64,000 bases of DNA, taken from positions 119,043,771 through 119,107,770 of the forward strand of contig NC_083346.1 in assembly GCF_019175385.1 (NCBI RefSeq), written 5' to 3'. The first letter of the stretch is position 1; each line of letters begins with the position of its first letter. Shown here one piece after another: positions 12,314 through 22,887 of the stretch. The position numbers and the translations under genes are program-made. The notes beneath the pieces are model-generated. The model did no database searches and had not been told where the DNA came from. It was given only the letters and a program-made list of their open reading frames with translations. The stretch comes from Lycium barbarum. Taxonomy: Eukaryota; Streptophyta; Magnoliopsida; Solanales; Solanaceae.

Positions 12314-14224
12314 ATGGCTGATGCAACACCTAATGTACAGTCAAGAAATGTAGACAAAACCATCACCTACGATAACAATCATCCTTATCATCTGAATAAT
12401 TCTGATTCACCTGGAATGGCTTTAATCAACAATGTGTTTGATGGCAAAGGATATCCAGGTTGGAGGAGATCTATTCTCCTAGCCTTATCAGCCAAGAGAA
12501 AACTTGGATTCATCAATGGAGCTTGTAAGGCTCCAGATCTGAAATCTGAAGAATATGAACAATGGAGTTGTGTTAATGATATGATTATTTGTTGGATCTC
12601 AAATGCACTAACAAAGGAAATTGCAGATAGTGTAATGAGTTCTAAAACAGCAAAGGAACTTTGGGACAGCCTAGAGCAAAGGTTTGGCAAGTCAAATGGA
12701 GCCAAACTCTATCATTTGCAAAAGGAATTATCGGGACTTGTTCAAGGAAATAATGACATTGCTGGGTATTTTACCAAACTGAAAAGAATATGGGATGAAC
12801 TAGATGCACTCGATGTTGTCATATGTTGTTCATGTGTGTGTGTGTGTCAAGGAAAAGCCAAACTAATGAAGTCTTTAGAGGACCAAAGATTGATACAATT
12901 TTTGATGGGGTTAAACGATATATACACACAGGCAAGAGGAAACATTCTCATGATGAACCCATTACCCATTATGGATCTGGCATACTCTTTGCTTTTACAA
13001 GATGAAAATCAAAGAGAAGCATATGTCAATGCTAGCCACACTACTGAATCTGCCTCGTTCATGGTGACTTCACAAGGCAGAAATTATCAGAGAAATGGGA
13101 ATCAAAACTTTAAAGCATCAAATCAACCACAACAAAGGTTTGGCAACTACACACCAAGGAACAACAAAAAATTTTCAAAGTATAAACCTAGGAAAAACAA
13201 ATACAACCCAAATGTGAGCTGCACATACTGTGGGAGGACAGGTCATACAGAGGATGATTGTTACAGGCTTCATGGTTTTCCTGAGGATTTTGAATTCACA
13301 AAGGCTAAACCCTATCAAGAAAAGGCCAATGGAATAGTTACTGAGGAGGACACGGCATTTGCTAAAGGGGAGGCATCCAACAACCATCAGAATAATCTTA
13401 TTCCACATATGAGCAAGGATCAATATGCAGATCTGGTTCAGCAAGTGATTAAAGAAGTAAAGATGGGACAAACACGAAGTTCAAACAGTTCAAATGGTGG
13501 GTTCAATGCAGAAGCAATTGCTGGTACAATTCTAAAGTATTCAGGCACTTGCTTATCTGTTTTTAACACTTCCACCTGGATTATTGATTCGGGAGCATCA
13601 GAACACATGTGTTTTGATTCTAAATCCTTTATTTCTTTGTCTATCCTTCCCGTTCCTATTAGTATCACATTACCTAATTCTTTTAGGATCACTGTTACTC
13701 ATGCGGGAAGTGTCTCTATTCTTGCTAAAATTACCTTAAAAAATGTCCTCCATGTCCCAGACTTCAAATATAACTTAATATCAGTTCATAAGTTAAGCAA
13801 TCAGTTTAGATGTGATGTGTTGTTTACTCTTATTGACTGCATATTACAGGACCCTTTAATGAGGAACACTCAAGCTTTTGGTGAGGCAAAAGAAGGACTC
13901 TACTTGTTGCAGCCTAGTCCTAAGTCTAAGTCTATTTCATATGACAGTGTAGTTTCATATCAAGAAGTAAGCAATTTCATTCCTCAGTCTAAGTCATTTT
14001 CTCTTCCAGTTTCAGCAAATATAGTTCCTAGCATAAATCTACGGCATGTAAGATTGGGACATGTCCCTTATTCAGTAATGAGAAAGTTTCCTTTTATCAA
14101 TTTTTCTTCAAATTTCCAACATATTTGTGATGTGTGTCCTAAAGCCAGGCAGACTAGGCTACCCTTTCCCCTAAGTCAAATCCAGTCTAAAAGACACTTT
14201 GATCTGATTCATATTGACACATGA
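12314..14224 (+). CDS. Copia gag-protease-integrase polyprotein, nonsense-interrupted
   Basis: The 636-residue frame starts at a good ATG. In order it shows a gag (UBN2-like) region with FDGKGYPGWRRS near residue 45, a Cys-rich insertion made from a TG microsatellite (CCSCVCVCQGK), a CCHC zinc knuckle (CTYCGRTGHTEDDCYRLHG) near residue 305, the aspartic protease motif WIIDSGASEHMC near 425, and a GAG-pre-integrase His-Cys domain (HVRLGH ... CDVCPKARQTRLPF). It ends at HIDT, the first catalytic Asp of integrase, because the expected TGG of the HIDTWGP motif is TGA at 14222-14224. The rest of integrase follows in the same frame. Confidence 0.85.
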   Translation: MADATPNVQSRNVDKTITYDNNHPYHLNNSDSPGMALINNVFDGKGYPGWRRSILLALSAKRKLGFINGACKAPDLKSEEYEQWSCVNDMIICWISNALTKEIADSVMSSKTAKELWDSLEQRFGKSNGAKLYHLQKELSGLVQGNNDIAGYFTKLKRIWDELDALDVVICCSCVCVCQGKAKLMKSLEDQRLIQFLMGLNDIYTQARGNILMMNPLPIMDLAYSLLLQDENQREAYVNASHTTESASFMVTSQGRNYQRNGNQNFKASNQPQQRFGNYTPRNNKKFSKYKPRKNKYNPNVSCTYCGRTGHTEDDCYRLHGFPEDFEFTKAKPYQEKANGIVTEEDTAFAKGEASNNHQNNLIPHMSKDQYADLVQQVIKEVKMGQTRSSNSSNGGFNAEAIAGTILKYSGTCLSVFNTSTWIIDSGASEHMCFDSKSFISLSILPVPISITLPNSFRITVTHAGSVSILAKITLKNVLHVPDFKYNLISVHKLSNQFRCDVLFTLIDCILQDPLMRNTQAFGEAKEGLYLLQPSPKSKSISYDSVVSYQEVSNFIPQSKSFSLPVSANIVPSINLRHVRLGHVPYSVMRKFPFINFSSNFQHICDVCPKARQTRLPFPLSQIQSKRHFDLIHIDT

Positions 14225-14704
14225 GGACCATATAAGACATGTACTCACAATGGATACAAATACTTCCTCACTATAGTAGATGATTTCAGTAGGGGAACTT
14301 GGATCTTCTTATTGAGTTCTAAGTGCAATGCTTTTCCTATTTTAAAGGATTTTCTGATCATGGTTGAAAGGCAATTCAATGCTAAGGTAAAAGTTATAAG
14401 ATCTGATAATGCCCTAGAATTGGGTAAAGGAACACAGGAAGCCCTTTTTCTCAGATCTCAAGGGATAATACACCAAACATCATGTGTAGGGACTCCACAG
14501 CAGAATGGAGTAGTAGAAAGAAAACATAGACACCTCCTGGAAATTTCCAGGGGTCTGATGTTTCAGTCTCACTTACCTAGTCCTTTTTGGGGAAAATGTA
14601 TATTGACTGCAACACATCTTATCAATAGGTTTCCTTCCAGGGTGTTGAGAGGAAGGACACCATATGAAGTTTTGTTTGGAATTAGACCACAGTATGATAG
14701 CTAA
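14225..14704 (+). pseudogene. Copia integrase core, continuation after a stop
   Basis: It is in frame with the upstream polyprotein after the TGA at 14222. It carries the second catalytic Asp (IRSDNALELG) and the catalytic Glu (QQNGVVERKHRHLLE) of the D,D(35)E integrase core. It then ends at FGIRPQYDS where the C-terminal region should continue with a conserved RTFGCLCYV-type stretch. At 14700 the sequence changes abruptly to a second copy of 28 bases of this element's own gag gene. Confidence 0.8.
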
Positions 14705-14733
14705 AGGGGAGGCATCCAACAACCATCACAATA
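14700..14733 (+). repeat. Displaced copy of gag sequence at the Copia break
   Basis: GCTAAAGGGGAGGCATCCAA followed by CAACCATCA at about 14702-14730 repeats 13363-13391 with one later mismatch. It directly abuts the integrase truncation, so it marks an internal rearrangement or template switch. The purine run AAAGGGGAGG resembles a polypurine tract, but no LTR follows it. Confidence 0.8.
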
Positions 14734-14735
14734 AC

Positions 14736-16850
14736 TAGATCAGTATTGCCTAGTTATGTTTTTTTCCCAAATGTAAATTCTATTACACGGTCTAGGAATT
14801 AAACTAAAAGTTATAGATCCCAAATTGTATAGGTTTCAGTAGTTTACTTAATGCATGTCTAAGTAGGTTTTAGGTTTTCTACTCCTAGTCCTAGTTAAAA
14901 TGTGTTTTATACTCCACTATCATAACTAAAACAATCACTCAATTTTTTTTCATTGTTTCCTTTCCTAAGATGTATTTTGCATATAAAATAAAATTGCCCA
15001 ACCTTTGTGTATATAGCTGATAAATTAAAACTGCCCAATATCTGTGTATATATCTAATTATACACATAAACATATATATACACTTGGTATTTTTGTAAAA
15101 ATATATTTATACCATAAATATATATGATATTTTCACAAGAAATAGGTTTATACCATAAATATACATGGTATTTTTTCAACTGAAAAGTAGTTTTTCGTGT
15201 AACATATTTATCTCATAAATATGCATGGTATTTTCAGTATAATAAAGATATAAATATATGTAACATATATATACAATATAAAAAGATATACCTAGTATAA
15301 TAAAGACATAGATGGTATAATAATATATTATATCTGAAATATATTAAAGGTATATTTTTTTAATATTTTATGCGTGTATGTCTAATTATAATTACAGTAT
15401 AATAAAGATATAGATGGTATAATATATATAACCAAACTGAAAACATGGATAACTAGTGGTAAACAAATTTCTTAATTGCTGGAAAGGAATATGTACATAT
15501 TGATTAGAATGTAAACTAATTTCTTAGTTAGTTAGAAAAATGATGATGAAAGAGAAATGATATGTATTAATTAGGATGTAACTTAATTCCTTAGTTACTA
15601 AGATGATGAGAGATTTGGAACAGATTTATAAGGATTGAAACAAATCCCTTGATTTATGGAAATTCTATCACAATACGTAGGGCTAGCAATTTATATGAAG
15701 CTGCTATTTTTGAAAGAAAAAAAATAGTAATGTGACTTTGAAAATATTTATGAAATACTTACTCAGAACGTAAATTTACATTTTACGTCATTAATTAATG
15801 AAAAACTCGTATTTAGAATTAGGAAGTTTTGGTTTTGCCAGTCGCTTAAGCCGTTAAATACGAGATCGTTGTTTCTTTTTTCTCATTTTACTCTTTTGTT
15901 TTATCTTTCATTTTCCTACTGCTTGGAATGACTACTTTCTGTTTTTATTTTTTTTTATTTTTTTATTTTTATTGTCGACATATAAATTTTATAATCAGAT
16001 GAACACAAAAATTAGAGTTCATAAAAATAAAAATAAAAAGATAATGGACCAAAACCACTCTAAAATATCACGTTTTTATTAGTTTCATATTTAAACTATT
16101 TCGTGTTTGCATTACCCCTCTAAATTAAATATTCCATGTTTTTGGTGTAACTTGTTGTTAGTTTTCACTAAATGTTCCTAGGAAAATATGTATGGGGTGC
16201 ATTTTTGATATAGCGAAAGTCATTTGTCAGGGAAAATGTTTACTATCAAAAGGGGGAAAATGACTTTCTAGTTATAACTTCATACTATTACTTTGATTAA
16301 CACTTAAACGTTATTATGAATAAACTTTAGTATATATATATTTTTTTTTTCTAAAATATACTTTTAACTCATCGCGTCAAACACATAAAACATTTGCCGG
16401 ACAAATCTTATTTCATGAAAAATATGTCTTTTACGAAATCATTTTTCATGAATAACTTTCGTCGTACCAAACATATACACATATTGTTTTTTAACCAATG
16501 CATATGCCGGCAAAGAAATATTATTTTTTCTGACAACAAACAACCCTACGATATCTTTTCTTAATCTGCTTTGATAAAAGTTTGCTAAAAACTCATTCCA
16601 AATTTTCGTGGAGGAGGCCACGAATCATGAAAACAGAATATGATTGATGTATTTCCCCAACTTTCTCTATATGGAGCTTGTTTCCCTACTTTCGGTAGAG
16701 AAGCCATTTTCCTAACTTTTAATGGACTTATTTTCATAAAGAACAAATATTTTTTAAAAATATTTTAATTAACCAAACATTAAAAAAATGAAAATATTCT
16801 TTTAAATGTTTCATTCATACCAAACACACCCTGTATCTTGGTGCAAAGAA
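14736..16850. other. AT-rich intergenic with degenerate tandem repeats
   Basis: No gene is seen. Between about 15060 and 15440, degenerate units of roughly 60 bp recur around TTTATACCATAAATATACAT followed by GGTATTTT. From about 16100 to 16850 the sequence is cluster repeat DNA homologous to 200-900 and 30660-31500. It runs into the CACTA element and resumes at 21113. Confidence 0.65.
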
Positions 16851-16868
16851 CACTACTAAAACAACACC

Positions 16869-17243
16869 TTTTACCGACCTCATGAGGTCGGTAAAGTCGT
16901 AATACGTATTTTTTAATTTTTTAAAAAATAAACCGACCTCATAAGGTCGGTAATATTGTATCAAAATTTGAAAAAATAATATACCGACCTCACTAGGTCG
17001 GAAATTTATTTGATGATAAATGTAAAATATTTTATTTTTTTATTTAAAATAATACCGACCTCGTGAGGTCGGTATATTTAATAATTTTATTTTTTATTTA
17101 AAATAATACCGACCTCGTGAGGTCGATATTCTTTTAAATTAAAAATATATTTAATTTAAAAGAATACCGACCTCACGAGGTCGGTATTATTTTAACTAAA
17201 AAATAAAATATTTTACTTATACCGACCTCATGAGGTCGGTATA
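16869..17243. repeat. CACTA-1 left subterminal palindrome array
   Basis: About seven copies of a 20-bp unit, consensus ACCGACCTCATGAGGTCGGT, are spaced about 50-60 bp apart in AT-rich DNA. The consensus is its own reverse complement. Variants at the centre (CGTG, CACG, ACTA) mostly keep the two CCGACCTC/GAGGTCGG half-sites. By analogy with TNPA-binding motifs of En/Spm these are probably transposase binding sites. Confidence 0.9.
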
Positions 17244-17329
17244 ATCTTTCAAATAAAGATCCATTATACCTGTTCCTATACTCGTTCCCAAACCCTTATA
17301 TTTTACATTTCTCTATCTCTCTTCCTCTC

Positions 17330-17455
17330 ATGTTTTCTCTCCCTCTCTCTAACCCTAATCACGCCGTCACCATCACCGTTCCTGTCGGTCACCGTCGCCG
17401 CCATCCCTACCCAGTAACGCCGTCTCCGTCGTCGTCCACGGCCAGCCATTTGAGG
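17330..17455 (+). other. CACTA-1 untranslated leader exon and splice donor
   Basis: A CT-rich leader and CCGTCACCATCACCGTTCC-type repeats end in CATTTGAG followed by GTATGC, a good 5' splice site. The same leader and donor occur in the second CACTA element on the minus strand at about 59005-59165, including CATTTGAG|GTATGC. The frame contains stops, so it is likely non-coding. Confidence 0.6.
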
Positions 17456-18495
17456 TATGCTTTCTTTCTTTTTCTGGCTAAGAAATTTGCTCACCATGTA
17501 AAGTAGTGTCGTTGCCTTAAGCAAAATAGTTGGGTTTTGTTTTTCTCTTCTTTGTATGGGTCAATGCGAGTTGTTTCAATTTTGAATGGCTTTCTAATGT
17601 ATGGGATATTTGGTTTTCACCATTCTTGAGTGCAAAATTATAGAAAAATGAATTAGTGGGTAAAGGAGTGGGAAGAAGCTGGCTAGAAAAGTAATTTGAC
17701 TTCTACTATTCTCCATTTGTAACAGAAGAAGCTTTTAAGATTTGTCCTCAATCTTTTGGAAGTATGCAAAGTACTGTGTAATCCTTGAAGTTATGGAATC
17801 AAAGTGAGGAAAAATAAAACAGCTTATGTGAAATGAAAGGATTTGTTTGGGTTGGCAGGAAGAGATTTAGAAGTAGAAATTTTTCAGCTAGAAAATCGGA
17901 AGGGGTTGATTTAAGGGTCCAGCTGGAATTCTTTTTATGAATTAGAATCTGATATGAAATGTAAATTTAAGAATATTGTTGAAAGATTGTAATATGTATT
18001 TTAACCCACCTATGTGGCTAGAAAAGTAATTTGATGGATTAGGCAAGACTAAATATTTTTCTTTTGGAAAGACAAATCAGTGGTTGTTTGAATTTTCATC
18101 TCTGTTAAAGAACCCTTTTTTAGTTGGGATTTTGCCATGGATGGTGTTTGAGTGTGAAGTTAACTGAGCATTGTAACCATGGACTAAAATCGAAAATGTG
18201 TAAAGTAGTAAAAGGAGCACCATACTTTTTTCTTTTCTGGCTACCAAAACTGGAACGGTACATTTCTTTGATAACTTTCTCTTATTTCAGCTTCTTAATT
18301 TCAGTTCTGCTTCCATTCATAGATATGTAATTTGCTATAGGGCAACTGGTGATTTGGCTTTTCATAAAAATGTGAAATTGACATGCCCATTTTCCTTTCA
18401 TGATCAGTAATGTCTGCAAACTGAGTCTGAATAAGAATATATCTTCCGAAGAATAAATTACACCAGTGCCTTAAGATGAGGAATTCATGATCACT

Positions 18496-18572
18496 CACGT
18501 GAAGAAGAAGAAAAACATCGATGAACCAGACGAATGGTGTGAGGAACGGGCTGAGCGGACCTACGTAGGCAT
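18496..18572 (+). pseudogene. CACTA-1 transposon-protein exon relic
   Basis: This short open stretch reads ...NIDEPDEWCEERAERTYVGI. It resembles the W.E.RAE..Y motif near the end of the plant transposase (PF03004-like) protein encoded by many CACTA elements. It lies between the leader exon and the last exon of the element on the same strand, as expected. Exon borders are uncertain and the match is from memory. Confidence 0.45.
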
Positions 18573-19341
18573 CCTTTTATTTTACATATTTTACAAGTTG
18601 AAAGTTTTGGATGAGAAACATTTGTGAAATTTGGTTGCTGCCTCCTCTTCAATGTGTAATCGTTTTGTTGTAGTATGTAATAAACTGCATTTGGTTGTAG
18701 GTTTTATTTGATCCAAAAACCTTCCTAAATCACTTTCATCAATGTATCCAGAAAGGGGACATTATTTAGTTAAATAGAAACAAAAACACAAACAAGAACA
18801 AATAAGAAGTATGGTTGGTTTTTAGCTAAGGGGCATCCTATGAGCCATTCTTATCAGGAATTGATGTTTAAGTTAGATATTATAGACTAGAGACACAGTG
18901 TTTGTTAGGAAAGAGTTACTAATTGATTTTGTTCATAATTGGCTATGAATTTTGGCATGGCACAATTGCTATCGACTCATAGAGAACCAAGTGAAATGTA
19001 ACAAAATAGAAGGCAAATCCAAGAAAGGGAAGGCAAGATATATGTTATTCTCTTTCTCTAATCTTTACCTCAATGAGAAAATGAGCTAAAACGTTTCTAG
19101 AAAAGAGGAAATTCAGATAGATCACTAAAATAGAACAAACTAACCTTGTATTCCTCAATGGTGTCATATCCAAGAGCAACATCATCTATTTTTCTTGGAA
19201 AAAAGTAAGACAAGATAAGACTGATTTCTTCAAAAACTCACAGAAAACAGTACTCATCAAGAAAACTGAAACAGTAACATATGTAAAAATAGGAATATGT
19301 TTCCCAAAATATGGGATTGATTAGGTAAAAGACAAACATAC

Positions 19342-19471
19342 AATTCTTATCAGGAAGAAAAATGGAGATGATCCTGGCACCATAATTTGTAACCTTAACA
19401 GAGAAATCTCCTTTCTTAATCTCATAGACCCCTATATTTTGGCTTGTAACACTAGTAGCAGCAATACACAA
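19342..19471 (-). pseudogene. Captured galactose mutarotase (aldose 1-epimerase) exon fragment
   Basis: The minus strand encodes CIAATSVTSQNIGVYEIKKG followed by DFSVKVTNYGARIISIFLPD and KN. This is the N-terminal strand region typical of plant galactose mutarotase-like proteins, which interconvert alpha and beta anomers of aldoses. The first part looks like the end of a signal peptide. The match stops at AATT|GTATG, a likely exon-intron border where the family continues with Gly-Lys. It lies antisense to the CACTA element's own gene. Only one exon is recognisable, so it is cargo and not a functional gene. Confidence 0.75.
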
Positions 19472-19923
19472 ATGAATAAACAGATCAACAAACTAATTTT
19501 TGAAGGCATAGTCAACTCTAGTGGTTTTGAGACTTGAGAGTGTCTTAGTGACAACTTCTGAAATATGTACACTCCTCCAATATCCTTGGCCTTATTGGAA
19601 CATGTCATACTTTAGTTTGTTGCATTTTTTAAGAAAACAAATGTTATATTTACATGTTTGCAGCACATTCTTTTGAGTTATTGCTCTCAAGTTCCAGTAC
19701 AGGGATTTGCTTTTACCTTTTCTGTTGAGAGCTTGTAGATGTTAAGTATACATTGCAGTTGTATTTAAGTCCTTTGTATCAATTTTCTTATAGCACTTCA
19801 ACCAATATCTATGGTTTTCTTTTATGAAATCTTGATTACACTTGGTTGTTTACTTAATGTTTGATAGTTTTTGTGTTAAATTTGAGATTTATGTTGGTTG
19901 CTAATTTTACCTTTTAAATTCAG

Positions 19924-20048
19924 AATCAATATCAACAATCAAAGGCGAAGTTTCTTCTTACTCAGCCACCCAACACGCAACTTCCAATACCGAGTCGTTC
20001 GATAGAGTGAGTGTTGTGGCCATGGAGCAAAAGTTAATGTCGTGGTGA
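19924..20048 (+). pseudogene. CACTA-1 last exon relic
   Basis: A pyrimidine-rich tract and TTCAG acceptor precede AATCAATATCAAC, the same exon start as in the second CACTA element (minus strand, 55795). With a split first codon the frame stays open to TGA at 20046-20048; the other reading closes near 20008. It is probably the C-terminus of the element's accessory or transposase protein. After it the sequence is 3'-untranslated-like, with a repeated GTTTTGTGGATGTTTGCGA motif. Confidence 0.5.
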
Positions 20049-20459
20049 ATTTGTTGATTGTATAAGTGTTTTGTGGATGTTTGCGAGGGGGGAATTAGTC
20101 TAATGTTGCAGGCTAACTTAGTGTAGACTAGTTTAATGTTTTGTGGATGTTTGCGAGGGTTGAAGTAGTTTAATGTTGTGTGGATGTTTGCGAAGGTTGA
20201 AGTATTTTAATGTCTCTTGTGAATGTTTGAATGATGTTTTGATTCAATTTTGAAGTAGTTTTGAATTGAATTTGATGCGGTGCGGGTTGTAATATGTGTT
20301 TGTTGAAGTGGTTTAATGTTTTATGTATTTGTAGTAGTTTGGTGAATTGTTGTCAGCTATTTGAGCTGGTTTAGTTGAGTATAAAATTGTTTTCATCTTG
20401 ACAGGGGTAGCTGCAAAAGCAGCTAGATTCTGCTATTTTTTTTTATTTTTTTTTGCAGA

Positions 20460-21094
20460 ATACCGACCTCATGAGGTCGGTTTTTTGCAAAATTTTCCTA
20501 GAGATTGCAAATTACCAACCTCACGAGGTCGGGTTTCTGCAAAATTTCTAGAAATTGCAAAATACCGACCTCATGAGGTCGGTATTCTGCCAAATATTTT
20601 TACAAATTGCAAAATACCGACCTCATGAGGTCGGTTTTCTACAAAAAAAATTTCAGAAATTGCAAATTACCGACGTCACGAGGTGGGTAATCTAAAACAA
20701 TATTATTTATTCATACAAATGACGGACTTCAGAAGGTCGGTAAACTCATATAATTATATTATTCATATGATTTACCGACCTCATGAGGTCGGAAAGTTTT
20801 AAAGTAAAATAAAAAATAAGTTAGTATACCGATCTCGTGAGGTCGGTAATGATTTTGTAAAAAAAAATAATATATTATTATACCGACTTTATGAGGTCGG
20901 TACTTTGACCAACTAATATCCGACTTAAAAAAATTACCGACCTCATGAGGTCAGTTTTTTGCGACCTCATGAGGTCGGTAATATTTTCGACCCACTGTTT
21001 TCCGACCTACTCTTGAGGTCGGTTTTGAGGTCGGTCTTTGCCCAAAACCGACCTCATGAGGTCGGAAATAGCCATTTTTTGAGGTCGGGAAATC
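20460..21094. repeat. CACTA-1 right subterminal palindrome array
   Basis: About a dozen copies of the ACCGACCTCATGAGGTCGGT palindrome and its variants occur from 20461 to the 3' terminus, denser than on the left. Several units near 20940-21090 are fused or half-sites only. Confidence 0.9.
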
Positions 21095-21275
21095 CTTTTT
21101 TTTTTAGTAGTGGAAAACATATACTCTCTCTATCCCAATTTGTGCATGACTTTTCTTTTAAGTTTATTTTAAAAAGTATTTTTAGTCTATTTTAAAAAGA
21201 ATATCATATTTTTTTTAAGAAAAGTAATAATTAACTTTAAGCTTTCTTAATTTTATCACAACGCCTAATGAGATA

Positions 21276-21525
21276 CTGCCTCCGGTTCAAAATAAGTTTT
21301 CACTTAGTCTTTTTTATACCCCTTAAGAAAATACGAACTCCTAGAGAAAATAGGTATTTTGACTAAACAACTCTTAATAATACGACTCTTGCTTATTTAT
21401 TGCTTTGAGTAGATGGGGACAAATCTGAAAAAATAAAGTTAATTCTTTCTTGATTTTGTAAGTGAACACTTATTTTGGACCAAAATAAAAAGACTAAGTG
21501 GACACTTATTTTGAACTGGAGGGAG
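21276..21525. mobile_element. Stowaway-like MITE, 250 bp
   Basis: The termini CTGCCTCCGGTTCAAAATAA and its near-complement (ACTTATTTTGAACTGGAGGG...) are flanked by TA on both sides (21274-21275 and 21526-21527), as for Tc1/mariner MITEs. The right part recurs at 37799-37878, where the left part has been replaced by the Copia LTR. Confidence 0.75.
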
Positions 21526-22391
21526 TAATTTATAGCCACACAAATAACTATGGATTAGTTTAAACTACTAAATTTCAAAAATCTATCGTTAATTTCTTAA
21601 ATTTTGTGTCCCGCTAAATAAGTAACTGTAAAAATAATAATAATAATAATAATGATAAAAAAAAAAAATAGCCCAACCATGGCGGATGGGCGCTATAGGT
21701 GTGCCACCATGGATTCTGGATTTCTCAATTGAAATGCCAGCGCATTTGGTGAGTGTGCATATTGCTTCATCTAAATTCATGGGTGACACACCCATCTTGG
21801 TGGGTGTCATTTCATGATACCACATTGTGGTGACACTTAGTGAGACACGTTTACTAAGTAAAGGTCAATTGTTTTATAGCTAATTAATCGGTGTGGTAAA
21901 TTTATAAGCAGTATCTATTTCAAGTTTATTTATTTAATAAAAGAGCAATAAACCTATTGAAGTAGTTATTAATGGTTAAATACGTTATTTCCATCCTACC
22001 ATGCCGGGGATTGCTGCTACGGTTCCTAACATCATTGCACGACAACCGTATCTCTTTGAAACACATTAGAATCAACAGATATAGTAAAAATTCATATAGA
22101 TAATCTCAAACTTGTTATGAATCTTCGGACATAAACTGGAAAATTCTTGCAACTTTAACAAACATAAGAAATCACATTACAAGGATATAATTCAAGAAAA
22201 ATATAACTAAAATTTCGACTCAACAGCACAACTACAACAATAAAACACTAATGGCAAACAAAAGAAGACGAACGAAGTGGGATAGAATTTAGGAAAGCAC
22301 CAAGAGATCGGCTCTCGTTTTATTTTTTTGAAGAATCGGATCGACAAAGGGCTGAATTCGTGGATCGTGGAAGCAAGGGGTAGGCTCTAGC

Positions 22392-22775
22392 TTATTTGCT
22401 GAATGAGTATTGTTCATACCTCATAGAACAATCAACGAATTCAACTTGAGCTCCAACGCTTCTCTCACAAGTATTCAACAAAAATGATTTTGCAGTACTT
22501 AGACAAGGGGCACAGGCTGAAAGTTCTAAAATGGGGTTGCAAGTAACATGGCCAAAAGCTATGCCATTGTTTGCATAGTAATCATAACCTTTATTTGGAG
22601 TCACATGTTGTAAATTTTCAAGCACATAAGCCAAGCTTTTTGCAAATGGACCATTCTCATCATACTTATTGCCATTGCATATATGTTGGTTCACTTCATT
22701 GGTATTTGGTTCACTTCTCACAGTGCTACTAAACCAAAACATTCCAATTATAAGGAATGTGGTTAGCACTCTCAT
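22392..22775 (-). CDS. Secreted single Gnk2-domain protein (ginkbilobin-like), 127 aa
   Basis: This is an intact intronless gene. I chose ATG 22775 because MRVLTTF is the conserved start in all paralogues; the codon two positions upstream is TTG. Residues 1-22 form a signal peptide (hydrophobic LTTFLIIGMFWFSS) with likely cleavage after VRS, giving an apoplastic protein. The mature part has six Cys including the Gnk2 signature C-X8-C-X2-C (CNPILELSACAPC) and the terminal DCSMRYEQYSFSK. Single-domain Gnk2 proteins of this size include mannan-binding antifungal ginkbilobin. No kinase or transmembrane segment follows, unlike cysteine-rich receptor kinases. It is divergently paired with 25512 and closely matches 39188-39571. 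The antifungal role is inferred. Confidence 0.92.
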   Translation of the reverse strand: MRVLTTFLIIGMFWFSSTVRSEPNTNEVNQHICNGNKYDENGPFAKSLAYVLENLQHVTPNKGYDYYANNGIAFGHVTCNPILELSACAPCLSTAKSFLLNTCERSVGAQVEFVDCSMRYEQYSFSK

Positions 22776-22878
22776 TCTCAAAATAAAAATATCCTTAGCT
22801 AGCCTCTCTAGTTTTGTATCTTCCTATCTTCTACTAGTATTTCTTTTGTGTTGCAAATTTGAGTTTCACATGTTCTTG

Positions 22879-22886
22879 TTTAAATA
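22879..22886 (-). promoter_or_regulatory. TATA box of the 22392-22775 Gnk2 gene
   Basis: TATTTAAA on the minus strand, about 104 bp upstream of the ATG, followed by ACAAGAACATGTGAAACTCA as in the other paralogues. Confidence 0.65.
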
Positions 22887-22887
22887 G

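Larger units (their letters stand above)
12238..14735 (+). mobile_element. Truncated Ty1/copia element (gag, protease, integrase only)
   Basis: A primer-binding-like GTATCAGAGCAG at 12239 resembles the initiator-tRNA-Met site used by many copia elements. It precedes a gag-pol frame starting at 12314. The element stops inside or just after the integrase at about 14700. Reverse transcriptase, RNase H and the 3' LTR are absent, and no 5' LTR can be delimited between 12085 and 12238. The element is of the same family as the one at 34154-37786. It cannot move on its own. Confidence 0.85.
16851..21112 (+). mobile_element. CACTA (En/Spm-type) element 1, non-autonomous, 4262 bp
   Basis: It starts CACTACTAAAA and ends TTTTAGTAGTG, perfect inverted termini with the diagnostic CACTA. 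It is flanked by a 3-bp target duplication GAA (16848-16850 and 21113-21115). Paralogous empty sites reading GTGCAAAGAAAACATATA (for example near 8968, 30441 and 54341) confirm the insertion point precisely. Both ends hold arrays of subterminal palindromes. The interior keeps a leader exon with splice donor, an exon relic and a last exon of the element's own gene, plus a captured mutarotase exon. No complete transposase is present. Orientation is taken from the leader-to-last-exon order. Confidence 0.95.

Noticed and set aside
16869..17243. Regularly spaced repeats resembling a CRISPR array
   Set aside because: The spacers are AT-rich and related to each other, the units are palindromic, and the array lies inside CACTA termini of a plant genome.
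21589..21825. Minus-strand frame of 78 residues
   Set aside because: It covers the dispersed hairpin motif and a TAA microsatellite; similar frames at other copies do not share a reading frame.
22669..22887. Plus-strand frame of 72 residues over the promoter of the 22392 gene (and its copy at 39465)
   Set aside because: It is antisense to the Gnk2 gene's signal-peptide codons and promoter and is conserved only because the block is duplicated.
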